Below, in pieces: positions 7,582 through 16,922 of a stretch of DNA of 23,986 bases. The DNA lies in NCBI GenBank assembly GCA_013812985.1, contig JACCSN010000184.1:1-23986 (forward strand), written 5' to 3'. This stretch comes from Hyphomicrobiales bacterium (GTDB taxonomy: Bacteria; Pseudomonadota; Alphaproteobacteria; Rhizobiales; Afifellaceae). The notes beneath the pieces are model-generated. The model was not told where the DNA came from. It saw nothing but the letters and a program-made list of their open reading frames with translations, and made no database searches. Positions within the stretch are counted from its first letter, which is position 1; each line of letters starts with the position of its first letter. The position numbers and the translations under genes were made by a program.

Positions 7582-8598
7582 TCAGCCGCCGCCGAAGAGG
7601 CTGCCGAACTTGACGTTCACGCGACCGCGGACCACGTCGATGTCGTCAAGACCCATGTTGTCATCGCCGCCGCTTCTGCCGCCGCCGCTGCCACCGCCGC
7701 CGCGATTGCGGTTGCCGCCATTGTCATCGTCGTCGTCATCGTCGAAATCGTAGTGCAGGTATTCCGCACCGATCGTGACGTTGTCGGTGATCATGAACTC
7801 GGCGCCACCGCCGGCAACCCAACCGACTTCGGTGTCGTCATCGTCATCATCGTCGCTATTGTTGCCGCCGCCGCCATTGCCGCCGCGGCCACTGCCGCCA
7901 CCGCCGCCGCCATTGCCGCCAAAGCCGTCGCCTTCGTCGAAGCCGGCAAAGCCGACGCCGCCCGTGCCGTAGATCAGGACACGGTCCAGGCCAACGCCTG
8001 CGCGCAGTCTCGCCGAGGCAAGCCAGTCGATGCCGGCCTCATCGTCGTCATCGTCATCGTCATCGTTGTCATCAAACTCGTCCTCGAGGTCGATGCCGGA
8101 CCAGCTCGCGTCGCCTTCCGCGCCGAGCACGAACCAGTTCCATTGCCAATTGACGCCAACCTGACCGCCGATCACCGCGCCTTCGAAGTCAGAATCCTCG
8201 AAGTTGAAATCATTGTCGGAGAAATCGCCGTCGCCGTTGCAGTCACGAGAGCCGCCGCCGTTGCCGCCGCCGTTCCCGCCGCCGCCATTGCCGCCGCCAC
8301 CAGCGCGAGCGTTGAAGATGTCATCGTCGTCATCATCGTCATCATCGTCATCATCGAAGATGCCACCGTCGTCATCATCATCGTCATCGTCGGAAATGTC
8401 TCCGAACTCACTGCAACTGCCGTTGGCGTTGGCCCAACCGTAGCCGCCATGGATACCGACATAGAAGCCTGTCCAGTTGCTGGCCATCGGGGCAGGAGCG
8501 AGCATGGGGGCCGGGGCCTCCATGATCGGCAGATCGGCCGCATAGGACGCGCCGGAAATCAGCGCGACAGCGGCGGTAGAAAGAAGAAAACGCTTCAT
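7582..8598 (-). CDS. Outer membrane beta-barrel protein with poly-Asp and Gly/Asn-rich surface loops
   Basis: This 338-residue protein is a paralogue of the barrel at 6640-7356 and shares its strands: NWTGFYVGIHGGYGW (about 41-55), GGQVGVNWQWNWFVLGAEGDASWSG (144-168), WLASARLRAGVGLDRVLIYGTGGVGFAG (192-219) and NVTIGAEYLHYDF (272-284). MKRFLLSTAAVALISGASYA is a signal peptide. The about 100 extra residues sit in the four positions expected for surface loops: L1 (about 69-135) has runs of 8 and 12 Asp plus a GGGGN-type repeat; L2 has NDDDDDDDD; L3 has a Gly/Asn tract plus 7 Asp; L4 has 7 Asp plus a Gly/Asn/Arg tract. Periplasmic turns are unchanged. The mature protein must be extremely acidic; cation binding is a plausible inference but not shown. 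It ends KFGSLFGGG like its paralogue. The start at 8598 follows GAGGGGG about 11 bases upstream. Confidence 0.88.
   Translation of the reverse strand: MKRFLLSTAAVALISGASYAADLPIMEAPAPMLAPAPMASNWTGFYVGIHGGYGWANANGSCSEFGDISDDDDDDDDGGIFDDDDDDDDDDDDIFNARAGGGGNGGGGNGGGNGGGSRDCNGDGDFSDNDFNFEDSDFEGAVIGGQVGVNWQWNWFVLGAEGDASWSGIDLEDEFDDNDDDDDDDDEAGIDWLASARLRAGVGLDRVLIYGTGGVGFAGFDEGDGFGGNGGGGGGSGRGGNGGGGNNSDDDDDDDTEVGWVAGGGAEFMITDNVTIGAEYLHYDFDDDDDDDNGGNRNRGGGGSGGGRSGGDDNMGLDDIDVVRGRVNVKFGSLFGGG
8320..8391 (-). repeat. Aspartate-codon microsatellite tracts in barrel loop 1
   Basis: On the coding (minus) strand, 8355-8320 is 12 consecutive Asp codons beginning with GATGATGAC three times. After a short GG-containing linker, 8391-8368 gives 8 more. 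The unit mixes GAT and GAC with a 9-base period in the long tract, a substrate for in-frame slippage. Similar shorter tracts encode the Asp runs of the other three loops. Confidence 0.8.
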
Positions 8599-9044
8599 AA
8601 TCTTATGACCCCCTCACTCGGGATTGGTGATTCGAAACTATCGGATCGAGCTCGCGATTGCTGTCACCTTTCGGCAACGCCCGGAAACCATCGCCCGTCC
8701 AGCCCGGCATGCCTCGTTCTGATGGACGAGGCGCGGGTCAGAAAGGTGGACGAACAGGAACCGAAGCACTCGGGAACTCCTCATGCAGTGCGGGGCTGGG
8801 TTTAGCGGAGCTTGCATCTTCATGCTGTAGCTTTTCCGCAACCCCAACGCACCTTCTTGCAAGGGGACGTTCATACACCGTCAAGGTAACCCGGACGTAA
8901 ACGGTCGCGGATTCACGCGCATTTTTCCGCTCTCGGGTCGTCACCCATATCCTGTTGTGCTCACCCAGCGATGCGATCACACCGCGACAGCCCGCCGAGA
9001 ACACCGAAATTCCTGAAATCCTCGACGCTTAAGGGCTGTTCGGC
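8599..9044. other. Intergenic region between divergent barrel and helicase genes
   Basis: No gene is supported. Open frames at 8658-8900 (+) and 8738-9004 (-) lack ribosome binding sites and family motifs. The part next to 8598 must hold the barrel gene promoter. A stretch around 8878-8900 (GTCAAGGTAACCCGG then ACGTAAACG) resembles operator sequences of MerR-type acyl-CoA catabolism regulators, but no matching gene is adjacent, so I give it little weight. Confidence 0.4.
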
Positions 9045-9072
9045 TTGACAGGTGAAGTCGCCTACCTATGTT
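9045..9072 (+). promoter_or_regulatory. Sigma-70-type promoter of the helicase gene
   Basis: TTGACA (9045-9050) and TATGTT (9067-9072) are separated by 16 bases. Transcription would start near 9079, giving a leader of about 50 bases before the ATG at 9131. The in-frame ATG at 9068 lies inside the -10 element, which argues against it as the start codon. Confidence 0.65.
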
Positions 9073-9130
9073 CCGCTCACCGGAAACCACCCGCGACGAT
9101 GCTTTTTCCGCGCGGGCTCCCAACATATCC

Positions 9131-10714
9131 ATGAGCTTCGACACACTCGGATTAAGCGTCAAGGTCCTCTCGGCCGTGAAAACGGTCGGGTACACCACCC
9201 CCACCCCCATCCAGGAACAGGGCATCCCCCACGTCCTGGCGCGGCGCGACGTGCTTGGCTTGGCTCAGACCGGCACGGGCAAGACCGCCTCGTTCACCCT
9301 GCCCATGCTCACGCTTCTGGAGAACGGGCGCGCCCGCGCCCGCATGCCGCGCACGCTGATTCTGGAGCCGACCCGCGAACTCGCGGCGCAGGTCCAGGAC
9401 AGTTTCGAGCGCTACGGCGCGAATCACAAGCTGACCGTGGCCCTCCTGATCGGCGGCGTCTCCTTCGACGAGCAGGACAAGAAGATCACCCGCGGCGCCG
9501 ATGTGCTGATCGCCACGCCGGGCCGGCTGCTCGATCATTTCGAGCGCGGCAGGCTCTTGCTCACCGGCGTCGAGATCCTCGTCATCGACGAGGCGGACCG
9601 CATTCTCGACATGGGCTTCATCCCGGACATCGAGCGGATCGTGAAACTGCTGCCCTTCACCCGGCAGACCTTGTTCTTCTCGGCGACGATGCCGCCGGAG
9701 ATCACCCGGCTCGTCGACCGCTTCCTGCACAACCCGGTCCGCGTCGAGGTTTCCAAGCCCGCCTCGACGGGCGAGCACATCTCGCAGCGGCTGGTTGCTT
9801 CAGGGGCCAAGCCGAACGAGAAGCGGGCGACGTTACGCGCGCTGATCGATCAGGCCGGCGCCGATCTCTCCAACGCCATCGTGTTCTGCAACCGCAAGCG
9901 CGACGTGGCGACGGTTCACCGGTCGCTGGAGCGCCACGGCTATTCCGTCGGCGCGCTGCACGGCGACATGGACCAGCATGCGCGCCTGGCGACGCTGGAC
10001 AGTTTTCGCGACAACCGGATCACGCTGCTGGTCGCCAGCGACGTGGCGGCGCGCGGGCTCGATATCCCGGCGGTCAGCCATATCTTCAATTTCGACGTGC
10101 CCACGCATTCGGAAGATTACGTTCACCGGATCGGGCGCACCGGCCGCGCCGGGCGGGCCGGCCAGGCGATCACCATCGTGACCAAGCCTGAAGCGAAATA
10201 CATCCAGGCGATCGAGAAGCTCACCGGCAAGCCGATCGAATGGTCGGAGCCGCCCGCCGGCGCCGCCTTGAGCGAGGGCGACGAAGCCCCGGCTTCCGAA
10301 ACTGGCGAAGAGGCGCGCCGCGACAGAGGCGGCCGCTCGCGGCGTAAGCGCGGCGCGGAAGCCGGCGAGCGCGCCGAGACGCGCAGGCCGAAGGCGGCGG
10401 AAGCCGGGTCCGAATCACGAGAACGCACCGAGACACGCGCGCCGCGGGCGACGGAAGCCATCTCCGGTGAGCGGCGGGAGAACGCCGGCCGTGGCGCTCG
10501 GCGTAACGAGAGCGGCCGTTCGCCTACCGAGGGTAGTCGGCGCCGTCGCGATACGCCGCCCGATCGTGATCGCGATCCGCCGCGAGAGCGGCCGCGGCGG
10601 CATGAGGAACTTGCGGAGGCGTCATCGGTAGTCGGCTTTGCCGACCATGTGCCGGCCTTCCTGCTCCGCCCGGTGCGTGCGCCGCTGGCCGAGGAGAGCG
10701 TCGAAGACGCTTAG
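9131..10714 (+). CDS. rhlE: DEAD-box ATP-dependent RNA helicase, RhlE-like
   Basis: The 527-residue protein unwinds RNA duplexes with ATP; RhlE-type helicases act in ribosome assembly and RNA turnover. All core motifs are visible in order: Q motif GYTTPTPIQ, motif I AQTGTGKT, Ia PTRELAAQ, Ib TPGRLLDH, II DEAD within VIDEADRILD, III SAT in FFSATMP, IV IVFCNRKRD, V ASDVAARGLDIP, and VI HRIGRTGRAG. The core ends near residue 375. The tail (to 527) is Arg/Glu-rich, low complexity and probably a disordered RNA-binding extension, ending with a conserved-looking hydrophobic patch (VVGFADHVPAFLLRPV). The start MSFDTLGL at 9131 matches the family N-terminus, and the longer frame to 9068 overlaps the promoter. 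Its TAG stop shares two bases with the stop of the convergent TfoX-like gene (TTAG, 10711-10714). Confidence 0.92.
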   Translation: MSFDTLGLSVKVLSAVKTVGYTTPTPIQEQGIPHVLARRDVLGLAQTGTGKTASFTLPMLTLLENGRARARMPRTLILEPTRELAAQVQDSFERYGANHKLTVALLIGGVSFDEQDKKITRGADVLIATPGRLLDHFERGRLLLTGVEILVIDEADRILDMGFIPDIERIVKLLPFTRQTLFFSATMPPEITRLVDRFLHNPVRVEVSKPASTGEHISQRLVASGAKPNEKRATLRALIDQAGADLSNAIVFCNRKRDVATVHRSLERHGYSVGALHGDMDQHARLATLDSFRDNRITLLVASDVAARGLDIPAVSHIFNFDVPTHSEDYVHRIGRTGRAGRAGQAITIVTKPEAKYIQAIEKLTGKPIEWSEPPAGAALSEGDEAPASETGEEARRDRGGRSRRKRGAEAGERAETRRPKAAEAGSESRERTETRAPRATEAISGERRENAGRGARRNESGRSPTEGSRRRRDTPPDRDRDPPRERPRRHEELAEASSVVGFADHVPAFLLRPVRAPLAEESVEDA

Positions 10715-11070
10715 GCCCCTTCCTTGCGGCCGCGCTTGCCGCTTCTGAGCGCTGCCTCGCAGGCGATGTTGACCCAGTCCCGCAGCAGGTCAGGATCGTC
10801 GGCGGCCTGTTCCGGCAGGCTTCGATACGACATCTCGACGCTCTTGCCATCCTTCTCATAGAGGAACGGCCGGCAGCCCGCCTCGCGGTAGCGCTCCGCG
10901 CAGGCCTCGTCGCATTTCAGGTAGATGTCGCTATCGGCGACAAGCGCGAACATCACGCCGTCGCGATAGATCCCGGCGCCGCCGAACATCCTGCGGATGG
11001 TGATCGGGCCGACGGGATCGAAGAGATCGTGCAGCCAGCCGTCATCCGGCCGGGACGGGCCGCTGCTCAG
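10711..11070 (-). CDS. TfoX N-terminal-domain protein, probable CTG start
   Basis: The 119-residue product is a single TfoX/Sxy N-terminal domain: DLFDPVGPITIRRMFGGAGIYRDGVMFALV, DSDIYLKCDE, and FLYEKDGKSVEMSYRSLPEQAADDPDLLRDWV. TfoX in gammaproteobacteria controls competence; stand-alone N-terminal domains in alphaproteobacteria have no settled role. No ATG, GTG or TTG is in a suitable place: the first in-frame ATG (RRMFGG) would delete 27 residues of the conserved domain. CTG at 11070-11068 overlaps the TGA of the upstream Fe-S carrier gene as CTGA and has GGAGG 7 bases upstream, so a CTG start with coupled translation is the best reading. The frame is open further upstream, so a longer form cannot be fully excluded. 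Confidence 0.82.
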   Translation of the reverse strand: MSSGPSRPDDGWLHDLFDPVGPITIRRMFGGAGIYRDGVMFALVADSDIYLKCDEACAERYREAGCRPFLYEKDGKSVEMSYRSLPEQAADDPDLLRDWVNIACEAALRSGKRGRKEGA

Positions 11071-11450
11071 TTCCGCGCCTCCGCCAGGAGCTCGGGCGCG
11101 ACAGGGCGGATTTCCACCGATTCGCCGCAGCCACAAGCCGACGTCTGGTTGGGATTCCTGAAAACAAATCCGGTGCGCAGCTTCGTCACCTCGAAATCCA
11201 TCTCGGTGCCTAGCAGGAACAACGTCGCCTGCGGATTCACGAACACCTTGGCGCCGCCGATATCGACCGCATCGTCGGCGGGATGAGCTTCCCGCACCAG
11301 ATCGACCGTATATTCCATGCCGGCGCATCCGCCCTTCTTGATGCCGATGCGGACGCCCTCGGCCGCGCCTGCGGCATTGTCGACAATGTCGCGGACGCGC
11401 TCGGCGGCGCGGTCGGTGACGCGGAGAACCTGGAAGCGGGGACGTGCCAT
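11067..11450 (-). CDS. A-type iron-sulfur cluster carrier (IscA/SufA/HesB family)
   Basis: A-type carriers accept Fe-S clusters from the scaffold and pass them to apo-proteins. This 127-residue protein has the three cluster-binding cysteines: GGCAGMEY (Cys42) and SACGCGES (Cys106 and Cys108). The GTEMDFEVTKLRTGFVFRNPNQ segment before the second motif is typical, and the CGCGES ending is closest to SufA/IscA rather than ErpA, though I do not separate them firmly. The ATG at 11450 is chosen because conserved residues begin a few codons later; upstream residues in the same frame look non-coding. No other suf or isc gene is in the window. It overlaps the TfoX-like gene at its 3' end and is probably cotranscribed with it. 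Confidence 0.92.
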   Translation of the reverse strand: MARPRFQVLRVTDRAAERVRDIVDNAAGAAEGVRIGIKKGGCAGMEYTVDLVREAHPADDAVDIGGAKVFVNPQATLFLLGTEMDFEVTKLRTGFVFRNPNQTSACGCGESVEIRPVAPELLAEARN

Positions 11451-11660
11451 GAGCGCAACGTAAGCCCTTTGGAGGAGAAATTCCAGCCGCCCCTGAGACC
11501 GTTGCTTCCGATTGTTCCGCAGTTGCCGCGCAGGGCATGGATGCACGCGCGCCGGCAGGAAGATCCTTTGTTCCCATCGCCGCTGAGCGGAAGCACATCC
11601 AGCGCCTCTTTCGCCAGGCGCGACTCGCCGCCGCCATGCGCTCGGCGCTGTCAGGCCGCC

Positions 11661-12626
11661 TCAGGGGCCGTCGTAATCCGGAGGCGGCTGCCCGGCGCTG
11701 CCGTTGCGCCGGAGCTGCTGCTCGCGCAGGAAGGTCAAGAGCCCGGACCCGATGATGATGGCCGCCCCGACCAGCATATGAAGCTGCGGCCGGTCGCCGA
11801 AGAACAGATAGCCGAACAGGACGGCCCAGATGATGAGCGTGTATTGATACGGAACCACGACCGAGGCCGGCGCCAGGCGGAGCGACCGGTTGACCAGGAG
11901 GATCGCGGCAAGCGCGACCGCGCCGAGCAGCGCCAGCATGCCGACATGCGGGGCGGACGGCTGGACCCAGGCGAACGGAGCGGTGAACGCGCCGAAGATC
12001 AACGCCCCCATGACCTGCGTCGAAACCAGGACCATGCTCGACGTGCCGCGCAGATGCCGCGTCGCGATCATCAGGCACGAGAAGATCATGCTGCCGGCGA
12101 CCGCCACTACGGAATAGAGGCTCAGCGCGCCGGCCGAGGGCTGGAGCACGACGACGACGCCGGCGAAGCCGACAAGGACGGCCGCCCAGCGGAGCGGCCC
12201 GACGGCTTCCTTGAGCAGCACGGCGGAGAGCGCGGCGACGAAGATGGGAGCGGCGAGGTAATAGGCCATGACATCGGCGAGCGGCAGGCCGGAAACGGCC
12301 CAATAGAAACAGGCGACCTCCAGGGTGGACAACGCCGCCCGAAGGACTTGCAGAAACGGCTGCGGCGCCGTCCGGAACGCGGTCCACCCCGCTCTGAGGA
12401 CGAAGGGCGCGAGGACGATCAGCGCCGCCACGCTGCGGAACAGGAGGACCTGCCCGACCGAATAGGTCCCGACGAGCCACTTCCCCAAGACGTCGTTCAG
12501 CGAGAACATCAGCATGCCGAGGAGCATCATGCCGATGCCGGCGAGATTGCCGGAGGGAATCGCAGCGGGGCGGTTCATCCCTGGAAGCGGTCGATCGGGG
12601 ACACGGGCCGCGGCTTCCTCACTCAA
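11661..12626 (-). CDS. EamA-domain drug/metabolite transporter family permease
   Basis: This 321-residue inner-membrane protein has about ten hydrophobic segments arranged as two EamA repeats: the first from about 29 to 162 (GIGMMLLGMLMFSLNDVLGKWL, ADVMAYYLAAPIFVAALSAVLLKE, AAVLVGFAGVVVVLQP) and the second from about 170 to 305 (VPYQYTLIIWAVLFGYLFFGD and VGAAIIIGSGLL). The GLPLADVMAYYLAAPIF element is typical of S-adenosylmethionine- and RhaT-like DMT members, but the substrate cannot be predicted. The ATG at 12626 is kept; ATG at 12578 is an alternative (N-terminal residues 1-16 are hydrophilic), and neither has a good ribosome binding site. It lies 62 bases downstream of guaB on the same strand, so readthrough transcription is possible. 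Confidence 0.88.
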   Translation of the reverse strand: MSEEAAARVPDRPLPGMNRPAAIPSGNLAGIGMMLLGMLMFSLNDVLGKWLVGTYSVGQVLLFRSVAALIVLAPFVLRAGWTAFRTAPQPFLQVLRAALSTLEVACFYWAVSGLPLADVMAYYLAAPIFVAALSAVLLKEAVGPLRWAAVLVGFAGVVVVLQPSAGALSLYSVVAVAGSMIFSCLMIATRHLRGTSSMVLVSTQVMGALIFGAFTAPFAWVQPSAPHVGMLALLGAVALAAILLVNRSLRLAPASVVVPYQYTLIIWAVLFGYLFFGDRPQLHMLVGAAIIIGSGLLTFLREQQLRRNGSAGQPPPDYDGP

Positions 12627-12688
12627 GATGAACCGCTATGTCGATCGCGGTGAATCCCGCCCGCCGGCAGCTCAGCACGGCGGAGAGC

Positions 12689-14308
<1,620 letters not shown>

Positions 14309-14722
14309 TCAGCAGGCGACGGCTGCGATATAGCCCTGCTCGGCATAAGCGAGAATCTTTCGATCGCGCGTCACAATCGACAAGCCATGCTGGCGGCAGG
14401 TCGCGATCAGAATCCGATCAACTGGACCAGGTGGCGGGTTGCCGGGCAGATTCGTTGAACGAACGAGGATAGGGACCGACAGCTCCGTAATCGCAAATCC
14501 CGGCGTTCTCAGAGCCTCGGCAAACCATTCCTCTACACCAGTCCGAAGCACAATCCGCCCTTTGGCCTGCAGAAGCCCTATCTCCCAGGCCGAGATGGGC
14601 GAAACGTACACCGCGCTTCTCGCGGCAGCGGTTTCGATCGCAATTTGGCTTTCTTCACTCAGATACTCGCCGCCCATCATCCAAAGCAGGCCGCATGTAT
14701 CAAGGATTAGAGCCTTATTCAT
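14309..14722 (-). CDS. vapC: PIN-domain ribonuclease toxin, VapC-like
   Basis: VapC-type PIN toxins are Mg-dependent endoribonucleases that cut tRNA or rRNA and are held inactive by a cognate antitoxin. The 137-residue protein starts MNKALILDTCGLLWMMGG, with the first acidic residue at Asp8; SPISAWEIGLLQAKGRI supplies the conserved Glu; GPVDRILIATCRQHGLSIVTRDRKIL supplies the Asp residues of the other half of the active site. The start at 14722 is chosen over 14743 because the family begins right before the LILDT strand and the ATG overlaps the end of the upstream ORF (ATGAATAA), the usual antitoxin-toxin coupling. The upstream antitoxin-like ORF appears frameshifted, which would leave this toxin without a partner. 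Confidence 0.85.
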   Translation of the reverse strand: MNKALILDTCGLLWMMGGEYLSEESQIAIETAAARSAVYVSPISAWEIGLLQAKGRIVLRTGVEEWFAEALRTPGFAITELSVPILVRSTNLPGNPPPGPVDRILIATCRQHGLSIVTRDRKILAYAEQGYIAAVAC

Positions 14723-14862
14723 GCAGAATGCCGCGCTCAGCATTCCAAATCTGGCCCGTCGGCTCCGTCAGATCCACATCGGGTCTAAAAACGATGATCC
14801 CCGCATTCGGCCGAACAGCGGGGAAGAACTTGGCGGAAGCTTAAGCCGAGAATCTTCTCCAC
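14715..14862 (-). pseudogene. Frameshifted antitoxin-like ORF upstream of vapC
   Basis: Read on the minus strand, a frame ending TAA at 14715 gives GIIVFRPDVDLTEPTG, then QIWNAERGILHE, with its stop overlapping the vapC start by 8 bases. Upstream this frame meets TAA at 14843-14841. The adjoining frame starts at GTG 14862-14860, with GAGG 5 bases before it, and reads MEKILGLSFRQVLP. Removing one base from a run of four C (minus strand; 14823-14820) joins both into a 48-residue product. Position, coupling and size fit an antitoxin, but I do not recognise a DNA-binding fold, so the name rests on context. It may be a true lesion or a homopolymer sequencing error. Confidence 0.45.
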
Positions 14863-14870
14863 CTTAACCT

Positions 14871-14894
14871 CATATGAACGACGGATATCATATG
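14871..14894. promoter_or_regulatory. Palindrome likely to be the toxin-antitoxin operator
   Basis: CATATGA (14871-14877) and TCATATG (14888-14894) are perfect complements 10 bases apart, and TATGAG repeats once more at 14901-14906. The palindrome lies directly before the antitoxin-like start, where antitoxins of this class autoregulate. It is AT-rich against the GC-rich surroundings. Confidence 0.55.
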
Positions 14895-14991
14895 AGCAAA
14901 TATGAGGCGCTTGGCAGATTCCTCCAAGGGTTGTCGGCCGCCGCGGTCCATCTCAGCTTCGAGGATTCTCTTCCGCCCTGATCGTCAACGT

Positions 14992-15684
14992 TCAGTTCGC
15001 CCCCCGAAACCCCGTCGCCAGCAGGTACAGTTCCGGGCTGTCGGGCCGGCTGGCCGGCGGCTTGACGTGCTGCACCTTCGTGAAATCGCGCTTCAACGCG
15101 GCAAGCAGAACGTTCTCCGTGCCGCCGCGGAACACCTTGGCGAGGAACGTGCCGCCGGGCGCCAGCACATCGCGGGAAAAATCCGCCGCCGCCTCGCAGA
15201 GCGCCACGATCCTCAAATGGTCGGTGGCGCGGTGCCCCGTCGTCGGCGCGGCCATGTCGGAGAGAAGCAGGTCGGCCTTGTGGCCGCCCAGCGCCTCCCG
15301 GATCAAGGCCGGAGCCTCGGGGTCGAGGAAATCCGCCTTGAGGATGCGCACGCCCGGCAGCGGGTCCATGTCAAGATAGTCGATCGCGACGACGCGCGGA
15401 TCGGCGTCGGTGGCGCCGATGCGGGCGGCCGCCACCTGCGACCAGCCGCCAGGCGCCGCGCCCAGATCCACCACGCGCCGGCCGCTTTTCAGGAGCTTGA
15501 ACCGCTCGTCGATCTCCAGGAGCTTGTAGGCGGCGCGGGAGCGATAGCCTTCCTGCTTGGAGCGGGCGACATAGGGGTCGTTCAGCTGCCGCTCCAGCCA
15601 GCGCTGCGACGAGACTTTTCGACCGCGCGCGGTCTTCACCCGCTCGCGCAAGCCCCGGTGGCCGGTGCCGACAGGCTTCGTCAC
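14992..15684 (-). CDS. rlmE: 23S rRNA (uridine-2552-2'-O)-methyltransferase
   Basis: RlmE (FtsJ/RrmJ) methylates the ribose of U2552 in the A loop of 23S rRNA late in 50S assembly. The 230-residue protein shows the SAM-binding motif [14 protein letters not shown] (71-84) and the K-D-K-E catalytic tetrad: Lys54 in RSRAAYKL, Asp143 in [14 protein letters not shown], Lys183 in FLAKVFRGG and Glu218 in [17 protein letters not shown]. The start is GTG at 15684, overlapping the TGA of the upstream ppx-like gene (GTGA), so translation is probably coupled. The frame is open further upstream but those residues are the shadow of the ppx-like gene. The first 25 residues are basic, suited to rRNA contact. 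Confidence 0.94.
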   Translation of the reverse strand: MTKPVGTGHRGLRERVKTARGRKVSSQRWLERQLNDPYVARSKQEGYRSRAAYKLLEIDERFKLLKSGRRVVDLGAAPGGWSQVAAARIGATDADPRVVAIDYLDMDPLPGVRILKADFLDPEAPALIREALGGHKADLLLSDMAAPTTGHRATDHLRIVALCEAAADFSRDVLAPGGTFLAKVFRGGTENVLLAALKRDFTKVQHVKPPASRPDSPELYLLATGFRGAN

Positions 15685-16922
15685 GACGCGCCCGGGCGCT
15701 CGAGGCGGGCGGGCCGTCCGCCGGCGCGCAAATATCCGTCGACGCGCATCAGCTGGACGAGGATGCCTTCCCGGAGGCCGCGGTCGGCGACGCGCAAGCG
15801 CCGGCACGGCCATTCGCGCCGAATCGCCTCGAAAATGGCGCAGCCGGCAAGCACCAGGTCGGCGCGCTCGCGGCCGATGCAAGGGTTGTTGCGCCGCGCC
15901 TCGTAATCCATGCCCCGGATCTTGCCCATCATCAGCTCGATCTCGCTCTCGTCCATCCACAAACCGTCGATGTAACGCCGGTCATAGCGGGGGAGGTCCA
16001 GATGCACGCCGGCCAGGGTGGTCACGGTTCCCGACGTTCCGAGGAAGTGGAACGGCCGCTCGCCCACGGCCGCCTTGAGCGCCTCGCGGGCGTGGAAGCG
16101 GTGGAACTCGCCGCGCACCTCCTGGACCATCGCCTCGAAGACAGAGCAGTCCACGTCGATCCCCCCGTGCCGCTCGGCGAGCGTCACGACGCCCAGGGGC
16201 AGCGACACCCAGGCCCGCATGAGCCCACCGCGGCGCCGCGTCTTGCGCCGATCGAGCCAGACGATCTCCGACGACCCGCCGCCGATGTCGAAAAGCACGG
16301 CGCCGGCGGCATCCTCATCGATGAGCGAGAAGCAGCCCTCCACCGCCAGCTTCGCCTCGGTGCGGCGGTCGATGATCTCAAGATGGAGCCCGGTCTCCTC
16401 GCGCACCCGCGCCAGGAACTCCGCACCGTTGGCGGCGCGCCGGCAGGCTTCCGTGGCGATGAGGCGGGCGCGGGCCATCGGCCTGTCGCCGAGCTTCTGC
16501 GAGCAGGTGCGCAGCGCGCCGAGCGCCCGATCCATCGCTTCCGGCTTGAGGCTTCCACTTGTGGCGAGCCCTTCGCCGAGGCGTACGATTCGCGAGAACG
16601 AATCGACGACCCTGAATGTGTCCGCGGCAGGCTCGGCGACGAGCAGCCGGCAATTGTTGGTGCCGAGGTCCAGTGCTGCATAGTACGGACCGCGTTCGCG
16701 CCGCCCTTGTGCGCCGAAGGCACCTCGGTTTTTCCCGGCCTGGCGGCGTCCGGCCCCGCCGGGCCGGCCGGATCGTCCGACCGGTTCGGCGGCGGGAGCG
16801 GAACCTGTCGAACGCGCCGGTTCCGCCGGCGCGGCGAGAACCGGCGCGGGCGAGCGCTCCGAAACGTCCGTCGCCGGACCGGGCGCGGACGGCGGCTCGG
16901 CCGCGCCCATGCCCTTCATCAT
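15681..16922 (-). CDS. ppx: Ppx/GppA family exopolyphosphatase
   Basis: Ppx/GppA enzymes release phosphate from polyphosphate ends or hydrolyse pppGpp. The 413-residue protein has the family domain from about residue 79: [16 protein letters not shown] (phosphate-binding loop), [37 protein letters not shown], the second loop [15 protein letters not shown], and [11 protein letters not shown], ending near [26 protein letters not shown]. Ppx and GppA roles cannot be told apart here. The first ~75 residues are low-complexity Pro/Ala/Gly and probably disordered. ATG 16922, 16919 and 16910 are alternative starts; AGCAGGAC precedes the first two. A GC-rich inverted repeat at 16948-16963 lies in the leader. 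It overlaps rlmE by 4 bases, an arrangement seen in alphaproteobacteria. Confidence 0.9.
   Translation of the reverse strand: MMKGMGAAEPPSAPGPATDVSERSPAPVLAAPAEPARSTGSAPAAEPVGRSGRPGGAGRRQAGKNRGAFGAQGRRERGPYYAALDLGTNNCRLLVAEPAADTFRVVDSFSRIVRLGEGLATSGSLKPEAMDRALGALRTCSQKLGDRPMARARLIATEACRRAANGAEFLARVREETGLHLEIIDRRTEAKLAVEGCFSLIDEDAAGAVLFDIGGGSSEIVWLDRRKTRRRGGLMRAWVSLPLGVVTLAERHGGIDVDCSVFEAMVQEVRGEFHRFHAREALKAAVGERPFHFLGTSGTVTTLAGVHLDLPRYDRRYIDGLWMDESEIELMMGKIRGMDYEARRNNPCIGRERADLVLAGCAIFEAIRREWPCRRLRVADRGLREGILVQLMRVDGYLRAGGRPARLERPGAS

Noticed and set aside
7561..8805. 414-codon plus-strand ORF with long Val/Ile stretches that mimic membrane helices
   Set aside because: The Val/Ile runs are the reverse complement of Asp codons (GAT/GAC read as ATC/GTC) in the barrel gene, so the helices are an artefact.
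8738..9004. 88-codon minus-strand ORF upstream of the helicase
   Set aside because: No ribosome binding site, no recognisable motif, and unlike neighbouring genes in composition.
10711..12480. 589-codon minus-strand ORF as one protein
   Set aside because: Only the last 119 codons have TfoX domain sequence; the rest is off-frame reading of the transporter and Fe-S carrier genes.
11283..12653. 456-codon plus-strand ORF opposite the EamA transporter
   Set aside because: Antisense shadow with His/Arg/Asp-rich low-complexity sequence and no motif.
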